From: Ulota crispa
Lineage: Eukaryota; Streptophyta; Bryopsida; Orthotrichales; Orthotrichaceae
NCBI GenBank assembly: GCA_963920765.1
Contig: OY987244.1
Span: 16,844,358 to 16,908,357, forward strand
DNA length: 64,000 nt
Direction: 5' to 3'
Position numbers and translations under genes: made by a program. Shown here piece after piece: positions 47,193 to 64,000 of this stretch; position 1 is the first letter of the stretch, and each line of letters begins with the position of its first letter. The notes beneath the pieces were generated by a model. That model had not been told where the DNA came from and searched no databases. It saw only the letters and a list, made by a program, of their open reading frames with translations.

Positions 47193-48298
47193 GAGCAACA
47201 GACGAGAACAGGTAGATGACATATCGCAGTCAAGTAATGAGCTTCACCCGCTCTCCTCGGATGAAAACGACCACTATCCAACGAAAAACAATGCCAAACA
47301 GATGATAAAAAGTTCATCCACGCTCAATAATTGTGGATGAAGAGCGTGCTCCGGAACGCGGAAACCTTGCGGAGCTAGGTCAACATTTCTGCAAATGGCG
47401 AAGCCCCGGAATAGAACCCTCAAGAATGGTCCACAAGCCCTGTTTTTCTACAAATTTCTTCGATTTCTTCGACGAGCAGCTTGCGGTTCCTCAATCCTCA
47501 CGGTTTCCAACCTCCAATCCTATTTTTGTGGATTTTTCCACCGCCACAACAAAGTTCACCAGATGATGCTTTGATTCTTTTATACTCAGGCGCCCCATTT
47601 GATGCAACAAGTAGAGAGAGCGAGAGAAGCTGTGGCGAGAGATGTTTTCTTCTGCGAAGTCGAGGGAATTCGGCTTCAACCACTGGCAGATCTGTCGTTA
47701 TTTCAGTGATCTGGAGGATTATTAGAACTCGCAAAGTGTCGTGTCCCACGCTAACTTAACTTACCAGTCCCCGAGGAGGAGGAGTTTCCGTTGGCCGAGG
47801 TTACCCGCTTGAATCAAAGAATGCGCGTATTATTATATGAAAAGATGTATTGTTTGTAAACCTGGTCGGCTGTAGGTGGAATATTAGTGTACGCGGTGGT
47901 GAGAGTATCGTATTGTTGTGAGTAGTCGAGGTTTTGCTCGGCTATGGTAGCACGGATTTTTGATTGAGAAGTGTAACCCTAAAGGTTCCATTTGAGTCGA
48001 AGAAGAAGGCGAGCATCGACCGTTGCGTTTTGTATATTTGTATGATTGCTGTCATGTGGCGGACGATTGGTTGCGAGAATTTGAAGGACGCGTAGTTCGT
48101 GGTTTTTTATCGTACAAGTGGCTTAGTGGAAAAGGAAAACAGTCGTCGAGGCGGTTTGAAAATATCGGCGTCCTTTTTTGCGCTGGCGAGGTTTGTATGG
48201 GGCAAGGTGGCCGCGGGCAATTTTTTTGTTACCCTGGGAGAGAGTATTTCTCTCCTCCAGATCATCAGATAACGGGAAAGCACTGGACGAGGGCTGAA
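47193..48298 (+). promoter_or_regulatory. Upstream region and 5' leader of the LysM gene
   Basis: Higher GC than the flanking intergenic DNA, with short open frames on both strands that show no domain. It presumably holds the promoter and 5' UTR. No TATA box or start site can be assigned. A short upstream Met (near 48197) is in frame with the LysM exon and could extend the protein by 34 residues. Confidence 0.35.
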
Positions 48299-49833
48299 AT
48301 GCCCTCGTCTGCCATTATTATGGCGGAATCTGCAAGTGAAGCCAGCACTTCGGGGAGCAGAGCATACATCGAACACACTGTTACACGACTTGATACTCTG
48401 GCTGGCGTTGCTATCAAATACGGTATTGAGGTAAATGCCTGAACTTCAAGAGATTGTTACCAGTACTGCCTGTTATATTGTGTTTTGTCTCGGGAAAGTT
48501 TCTGTACTAAATCGAATATACTTTATCTTCTGTTGCCAAGTAGTTTTGAGAACATCCAGATTGTAACTTGCTTTGGTGACAGTCTCATTACGGTAAGTTA
48601 TCGTTATTTACAGATCTGCTCCTCTTTGTGGCTCCGGACTTCAGGTTGCAGATGTCAAGCGTTTCAATGGTCTCACCACAGATTTACAAATGTTTGCACT
48701 TAAAACATTACGAATACCGACACCGGGCAGGCATCCCCCGTCAAGCCCTACTCAGTTCAAGTTAGTTCATTCTCCATTTTCTCTGTCAATTTGGAGATGA
48801 TTTTAGCCAAGATTTTGAGAGGACAGCGTCTTGTTGACATGCATTTCAGTGAGGTGCTGCTTTTCCATACTGTTATTTCAAAAATTGTTTTCGTTTTACG
48901 GAGACTGATTACATTAGATTTATGAGTTGGTCAAAGTGATGAGTCTGATGGCTTGGCACTCTATTTGGAGCTGATGATGTTAACCTTGTGTGGTACAGAT
49001 CTGAAAATCCTACAACCAGTTCTCGCCTGCACCGTTTTAGCAGCCACGACTTCCAGCCCTCGAGTAATGGTAAACACAAGAAAACGGAGAAGAAAAAAGA
49101 CACATCCACAATGGAGCTGTTGAGAGGCTATTATGGCCTTCCTCCCACGTCGAAAAGTGGGATAGAGTACGTAGAAATGACTACCATTCACTCTAACAAA
49201 GAGACAGGTCTCGATGTTGAAGGCTTTCTGCCAATGAGCCGCCCTCCAAACTCCCCGGATTCTCGAGAATTCTCCACCGTGGATTACAAACCTAACCGCT
49301 GTGGTTACGTACGAGAATCATGTAACAACTTGCTAGAGTCCTGTTGGTCAGCTCAAAGCTCTCACTTGACACAGCCCAGCCGTCTTCTGAAATCAGGCAA
49401 GAATTTAGTTAGCGAAGGTGATTCATCGATTAAGGTGACTCCTATTAGGAGGCGTGCAAGGGGTGAGCTTGGCAGTGATGACACAGTTGATGTCAGTGAG
49501 AGAGTCAATTTCCCAAAGAGGGATCTTGCTCCAAGGCTGAAAGATGCCAATTGTAGTGTACCCTACGCTCGGTTTGTAAACCCTGCCTCAACGACTACTG
49601 ATTGGCACAACAGCAACGATGGTTTAAGCAGCATCAAGACTATTGGAGCTGCTCTCTTGGGAGGGAGGGAGGCTGTTGAGGGTCTTCTGTCCAAGGTGAT
49701 GACGACAGCAAACTCGACCACCTTGCAAGAATCCAGCAAACCTTTTTCGGAACGGGTGCCTTCCACTGGCTCGTTCAGCGTATTAGAAGGTATCACCTCT
49801 GTATACCGTCAAGCCAAATCTGCTTTGGATTAG
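48299..49833 (+). CDS. Cytoplasmic-type LysM domain protein
   Basis: Three exons, 48299-48430, 48645-48760 and 48999-49833, with GT-AG introns in phases 0 and 2, give 360 residues. One LysM domain spans about residues 23-67, reading YIEHTVTRLDTLAGVAIKYG, then across the splice VADVKRFNGLTTD and FALKTLRIP. The rest is Ser-rich and probably disordered, with the family block MELLRGYYGLPP near residue 120 and the C-terminal KSALD ending found in Arabidopsis relatives such as At5g23130 and At5g08200 (from memory). There is no signal peptide or membrane segment, so an intracellular role rather than apoplastic chitin sensing is likely; the function of this family is not settled. The Met at 48299 puts the LysM domain near the N-terminus, as usual. 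Confidence 0.88.
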
Positions 49834-50876
49834 GTTGCTGCTAGCTGATTTGTCAACGTTTTTCCAAATTTTGATGTGCGTCATGGGAGCCTCCTCGTTC
49901 CCATCTCGCGAGCAAAGACGGACAATAGGAAATCAGTGTGCAGAATCTTGTGCATCCTGACTTGCGGAGTTCTGTTTTGCAACTTTTTTAGATCATAGAA
50001 TGAGAGTATTTTCACATTCTTTGGCATAGAGTTCCTCAATGTAGAGAATAAGAGGTTTTTACTCTAGGCCTATTCTTGTCGCCGTCTAAGTTGTAGCGAT
50101 CGCTTTTACAACTTAGGTCCATTGGCTATGAATCCGTTTCGGTATCTTGGTTCATTTATTAGGTGAAGGAAGTACTGAGTAAGCTGCTTAGCGTTACCTC
50201 ATCCATTTGATATAAAGGTTGTTTAATGTACATTATACTCTTAAAGAAGAGGTTTCAGCATCATGAACCTGTTTTTTGTCTCTCTCATTACGGCGTTTTT
50301 TCCAGTTTCAGCATTGCAAATTTGGCGTTACTGCTGCTTAGGTTTATTTTTATTTTGAAGCTGGTCCTGGTTAGCCTTGCAGCTGGAGTTGGCCCACAGT
50401 GGTGCACCTTTTGCACGTTTTGAGGTTCTAGAGTTCCTTGCATTGTTGATTGTTTTCATGATCTGATACCGTTGTCGTAGCTGGATATAAACAGCGAATC
50501 GTGTAACTATGCCTCTGTTTCCAGTTCCTCACACTATCTCTGTTTAGTCAGAATAAGGATGCTTAACGATTTTTTCCTTTCTAACAGAATTCTGACGATT
50601 GTTTTTATGCTCAGAAAATCTGTAAATCCATGTTGGTATGGAGTTTCGCTCTTAGCTTAGCTCCCTTTAGAGTGCAGAAAGTAAAAGCACCCAATTAGGA
50701 CGCTGGCGTAACTGTGACACAGAAGATGGTGGCTAGGAAAATAAAGAAGGTTCTTAGATGTGTTCATATAGGTCAGACCAGGGTTTGGAGAAAAATTGAG
50801 CTCAACCAGCCCAGAAACCGCCTTTTGATATCTTGAAGGCTCTCGCTTGGCTAGTTGCAAACGGCTCGTTCAAATC
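49834..50876 (+). other. 3' UTR and downstream flank of the LysM gene
   Basis: Unique sequence of moderate GC, with no open frame of note. The start is 3' UTR. A GTTGTAGCGATCGCTTTTACAAC inverted repeat at about 50090-50112 could fold as a short hairpin. No poly-A signal can be assigned with certainty. Confidence 0.4.
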
Positions 50877-50880
50877 TTAA

Positions 50881-51211
50881 CCCTTAAAGGACTGACCCTG
50901 AACCCGTGGCTCAGACCTGGAGAGTGTGCACTGTTCATGGGCAGTGAACAGCCTGTGGCATGTCTGGCATGTCTCCTCAAAAGAAGGAAGTGTATCCTGT
51001 CCTCACAAAAAGGGTAGCAGGGACTTTGTACATCTCTTTACAAATTAGTGTTTTAAAAAATATGGAGGCATTGAAAGCGGCTATTTTTGACATTCAATGA
51101 TGTGGCACATCTCTGCCCACTTTCAAGAAAAAAAATTTAAAAATATATACTTTTCCACCCTCGGGGTGTGTTTTTGGCATGGAAAGGATGATTTTTGTCC
51201 TCAGTTAGGGG
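50881..51211. mobile_element. TTAA-flanked MITE, 331 bp
   Basis: TTAA (50877-50880) then CCCTTAAAGGACTGACC. The right end is GTCCTCAGTTAGGGG then TTAA (51212-51215). This subtype starts with CCCTT, closest to the classical piggyBac terminus. The ends are only partly complementary. Confidence 0.65.
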
Positions 51212-51215
51212 TTAA

Positions 51216-51872
51216 CTAGCCAAAAACCTTAATTTCTACCCTTGACAAGCATTGTTGTCACTTCATTTCAAGTACAACCGACCATCAGAAAAAACCATGT
51301 AATTAATAACTACTTAGGTTGTTGTATTATTAAATTGCTCCGAAAAAGAGTGACCGGTTCCACATCCTCCATACCAAGTGTAATTATCTCATTGAATTCC
51401 CACTATTACCATGTTGAATTTCTTGAAGTAATGGACCCATTTTGTTGAAGGAAAATGTTAGTAGCACGTAGATAGAGACGGGGACACAAAGATCCATTCC
51501 CAACTCACACCCCTCTCACACAATCAATATTGCATTAAATCTAAAATTTGAAATCATATATCTTGAAAGCTTTGATGATTATAGATTGAGAATGTATTGG
51601 TTCTAAATTGATGGTGGATTTGTAGTGATTTTAAAAGCATTTTAATCAAAATTTGATGTTTTTTTCAAATGTTATTTATTAGCACTTCTCCTAATTTGAT
51701 TCATGTCAAATTTTAGTACATTGTGCCCATCTTTCTATCTACAAGAGGCTTGCTTGAATTGAGGTAATTTCAAGCTCTATAAGGTGGTTAAAAGCTAAAA
51801 CATTGTTGAAAGATTAAAAGTAGATGAATATAACACATTTGATAATGCAAAATAGCACTTGGCATGGATTAA
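51216..51872. other. No gene seen
   Basis: AT-rich spacer between two TTAA-family elements with no coding potential or repeat ends. Confidence 0.4.
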
Positions 51873-52105
51873 CCCTTAAAGGACCAAGCTACTATAATAC
51901 GTATTGTGTACGCTGCTGTATAATTGGCATTTCGTACCCACAAAAGGTTTTAATTTGGGATCTTGACTACATCATTAGACAACATTGATCTATGTTCTAA
52001 CTTCTTTGTTGATCTCAAATGTAATAAAGGTGTGGATGCATTCCAAATACAAGAAAAATACTCCATATTGTACTAGTCACAAAGGACTACTAGGTCGTTC
52101 AAGGG
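51873..52105. mobile_element. TTAA-flanked MITE, 233 bp
   Basis: TTAA then CCCTTAAAGGACCAAGC, and the right end TAGGTCGTTCAAGGG then TTAA. The interior (CTTCTTTGTTGATCTCAAATG) matches a degenerate relative at about 58950-59165 in a hexokinase intron. Confidence 0.75.
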
Positions 52106-52234
52106 TTAAAGGCATGGAGATGGAATAGTCTATTCTTCAGATTTTAATACATATTGTCCCCCATAAGCTTTGAAATTATGTAATTGGTTTTAGATTTGAT
52201 GAAGAATTGATTATATGGGAAGGGATACTCTTAA

Positions 52235-53138
52235 CCCTTTAAAGACCACACATTTTCACAAAATCCAATAGAAATTGGGGTAGTAAACTTAGATGTGCAT
52301 TTGAATCAATTATGGACCCAATTTCAATCATCCAACTGTACAAATGAGAAGTAGACCTTATTTACTATAAAGCATCAAAATCTCAATTAGATCTACTGTT
52401 GGAGGTGACATATTATAATGATTGAGTGAGATGTAGGCAAGAATTCTCTAGTTTTCATGCTTGTGTGGTTTTGGATCTTACTGCTTTGTACAAGCTTTGC
52501 TTGAGAAAAACCTTATATGTCTAAAAAGCTGGGTTTTCCACCTTTCCAATAAGACTAGTTTCACACAAAATGGATAAAAATAGCAATCACTAGGTGTAGC
52601 TAAGTGAACAAAAAGGGTCAAAAATCCCACTTTCTTTGCTACCCAAAAATAGTTTTACAAGAAATTTGATAAATGCTATGGAAAATCCAATTGGTGAAAA
52701 CAATAAAGAATTGGCCTTAAATGTAGGACAACAAATTTTTAAGATGAAATGATAGCACCATTTCAATAGATCTTCAAATACTACAAGTATACTACTACTG
52801 TATAGGAAACCAATACAAGCATATTTCTTGAGCAATCTAAAATTTTTTAGGATTGCATAATTGAAATTTGACATTCTACTTGGATGTTTGATGTATTGTG
52901 TTGTTGCTTTGATCCATCTTTGACCAAATATGAATACATATTTTGAGGCCATGCCGTATAAACACCATTATTTATGAACTCACATACCCGATTCCATCGT
53001 TGTTTTTTTGGTTGGATGCAAAATTCTTGTGATCACTAGTGTTTTTCAAGACCAATTTCCAAATTATTGAACAATTTTACTCTATACGCCAGAAACTACT
53101 CTGCTGAACCAAAATATGGTTAGGTGGTTTCTAAACGG
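52235..53138. mobile_element. TTAA-flanked MITE, 904 bp
   Basis: TTAA then CCCTTTAAAGACCAC. The right end is GTGGTTTCTAAACGG then TTAA (53139-53142). The open frame at 52590-52952 (minus) inside it has no domain and is probably chance. Confidence 0.7.
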
Positions 53139-53253
53139 TTAAGCTCCCAACTCCTATACTCTTATGTTGTTCCTATACACTCGATATGAAAAAGCACCCG
53201 TACAAACACCCTCACACTACATCTAAAAACCTCACAGCCCTCTCCTCTACCAA

Positions 53254-54693
53254 GTTGCAAAAAATAAACACTCCTAAATGTGCAACAAATTCAAACTTGA
53301 CAAGAAAGGAAGTAACAATCTAATCTAGTATTACCACAAGAATAGAAAAGATGGTTCTCAAAAGAATGCAACTTGTTTTGAAAGAATTTGCTAATTCTAT
53401 ATATGAATTATATGGAACTCATAATTCCTATTTACAATTTATACAATTTATAAAAAGTATAAAATTCACAATATCAATAGGTAGATCTATATTGATGAGA
53501 GAATCAAATTACATAGTCTAGATACTTTGTAGACAAAACATACACTAACTAGTATTTGCATTTACTCTTGTGTAGCAAGGAATTTTTTTAGTGCAAGGGT
53601 GGGCTAGCTTTACCGGCCCCACGCACCCCTAAAGGACCGTTGGCCTTTTTGGGAGACTAATGGGATTTTGGGCATGTACCTATGGCTAAATTGCTTTGTG
53701 TGATTTTTTGAAACTTTTCTGGATGATGGGGAATTCAAAGATCTATGTGGGCATCTAAATTTTTCTTCATTTTGACATTTATTGAAGAAGCTAAAAATGA
53801 ATTTCTAGAAAACATGGGACTCTGGGCAGCCCAAAAACTTCTTTAAAAATTGCGTTATTTTCAAATAAAAATCTGAAATAGGTTCTTTAGACTTATATAG
53901 ACATGGGGAGCTTTGAATCATTCAATATTGATAAATGAGATGAAAATTATGAGAGGTTTTAGTTTGTAGGTAGGTGTGGTTTCTCTCAAAATCACACTTG
54001 CCCGAAACTGAAAATTTCTCATAACTTTCATCTCATCAATTAAAATTGAATGATTCAAAGCTCCCCATGTCTATATAAGTCTAAAGAACCTATTTCAGAT
54101 TTTTATTTGAAAATAATGCAATTTTTAAAGAAGTTTTTGGGCTGCCCAGAGTCCCCTGTTTTCCAGAAATTCATTTTTAGCTTCTTCAATAAATGTCAAA
54201 ATGAAGAAAAATTTAGATGCCCACATAGATCTTTGAATTCCCCATCATCCATAAAGGTTTCAAAAAATCACACAAAGCAGTTTAGCCATAGGTACATGCC
54301 CAAAATCCCATTTGTCCCTCGAAGGGACAATGGTCCTTTAGGGGTTAAGTTGCAAAAAAAGACACTCTTAAATGTGCAACAACTCCAAAATTGACAAGAA
54401 AGGAAGTAAAGATCCAATCTAGTACTGCTATAAGAATAGAAAATATGGTCCCAGAAAAACACAACTTGCTTTTGAAACATTTGCTAATTCCATACACAAA
54501 ACTTGTAACTCCTATTAACAATTTATAAAAAGTACAAAATCCACAACAACAAAAAGTATAACTATTTTTGATAAGAGAATCAAATATTACATAATCTACA
54601 CATGATATACACTCTAACTAGTATTCACATCTACTCTTTTGTAGCAAGGAAAATGTTTTGGTACAAGGGTGAGCTACCTTTATTGGCCCCACA
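53254..54693. repeat. Direct duplication flanking a foldback element
   Basis: Copy 1 (53254-53633) and copy 2 (54348-54693) are diverged direct repeats sharing AAATGTGCAACAA, GACAAGAAAGGAAGTAA, CTAACTAGTATT and GTAGCAAGGAA in order. The foldback at 53636-54344 occupies exactly the space between them. Copy 2 runs to within 70 bases of the hexokinase stop codon, so the duplicated DNA is part of the hexokinase 3' flank. Confidence 0.75.
53636..54344. mobile_element. TTAA-family foldback element, 709 bp
   Basis: Two inverted arms meet near 53,990. Arm sequence (for example CTTTGAATCATTCAAT and GGGCTGCCCA-like blocks) is the same as in 35505-36224. The right side has TTAGGGG plus TTAA; the left side starts CCCCTAAAGGACC without TTAA. 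Confidence 0.8.
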
Positions 54694-54760
54694 CAACTCC
54701 TCACGTCACCTTGCGTCATCTAGCATCTTTGCTATGGAGCTGTCATTGTCATGGAGCACA

Positions 54761-63495
<8,735 letters not shown>

Positions 63496-64000
63496 CTGCA
63501 AGCCATCAATCTCATCACATTAAAACAAAATTAATTCTAATAGCTTCACGTGTGTAAAATATATGTCTATCCGTAACATTTATGTCAAAATGTTCTCCAC
63601 AAACTCTTCATTATTTATAAATAGAGACCAATAAGCTATACATGTTTGTCTCAACTGCAGAAGTCACCAAATTCACAAGGTTATGCATGGGTTAACAAGG
63701 CTATGTCCCATGGTCTCATACAAACGACATAATTTGTAAAGATTGAGAACAGTAAGAATAGTTTTAGCTTCACTAGTCAATGTGAGTGAAGAACAAACCA
63801 TCAATAGTGTATATTATTTATTGATTTATTGTGCAGAATAATAAGACAACCTAAACTATGGCTCAAGAAAGAAGTCGAAGTGAGCTGATCTTTGTTCGTG
63901 ATAAGGTAAGTTTGGTCCAACTTCCCTCTAGACACAGCACCTCACATCTCCAAATAGCGCTATAAAGAGAGAATCTCAAACTACCCCTATAGACTCAACT
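63496..64000 (-). other. Hexokinase intron running out of the window
   Basis: The acceptor CTTGCAG before 63495 shows that this stretch is intron. No exon of the N-terminal hexokinase region (for example the LGGTNFRV motif) is present, so the preceding exon lies beyond the window. Confidence 0.6.

Noticed and set aside
46949-47317. Leu/Ser-rich open frame of 122 codons on the minus strand
   Set aside because: Most of it is the translated 11-bp minisatellite plus the end of a TTAA-family element.
54050-54394. Open frame of 114 codons on the plus strand
   Set aside because: Lies within one arm of the TTAA-family foldback; the other arm gives no matching protein and no domain is present.

Overview
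This is a window of plant nuclear DNA. Three genes with GT-AG introns carry plant-type proteins (hexokinase, a cytoplasmic LysM protein, an NYN/LOTUS ribonuclease). The AT-rich space between them is packed with short inverted-repeat transposons. I cannot name the species. The repeat-rich, widely spaced layout would suit many land plants, including seedless ones.

Layout. 1-14.2 kb holds no convincing gene. It is a patchwork of MITEs, mostly a family flanked by TTAA with ends reading CCCCTAAAGG (piggyBac-like), plus Stowaway-like, CACTA-like and unclassified ones. About 14.3-34.0 kb is a different kind of DNA. Around 30 copies of a palindrome, consensus CATCGGGGGATCCCCCGATG, are scattered through it, and I found none outside. 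This domain carries an FCP1/NIF-like phosphatase gene (minus strand, 16.6-19.2 kb) and a decayed gene of the plant DUF7869 type with a possible DDE-like acidic triad (plus strand, 30.0-32.5 kb). It is interrupted by a 2.65 kb CACTA-like element and several tandem arrays. I infer that it is one large, old mobile element or a remnant of one. 34.5-38 kb is again MITE-rich.

The gene part follows. An NYN-domain RNase with two OST-HTH/LOTUS domains lies on the minus strand (38.4-41.6 kb), with a long spliced leader up to about 43.1 kb that contains a tandemly duplicated exon. A three-exon LysM gene lies on the plus strand (48.3-49.8 kb). The last seven exons of a hexokinase or hexokinase-like gene lie on the minus strand (54.8-63.5 kb); its 5' end is beyond the window. 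The introns and 3' flank of that gene are loaded with the same MITE families seen at 1-14 kb.

The three host genes are unrelated in function and do not form a cluster. All splice junctions given were read by eye from consensus sites and frame continuity. Coordinates of diverged repeats are good to a few bases at best.
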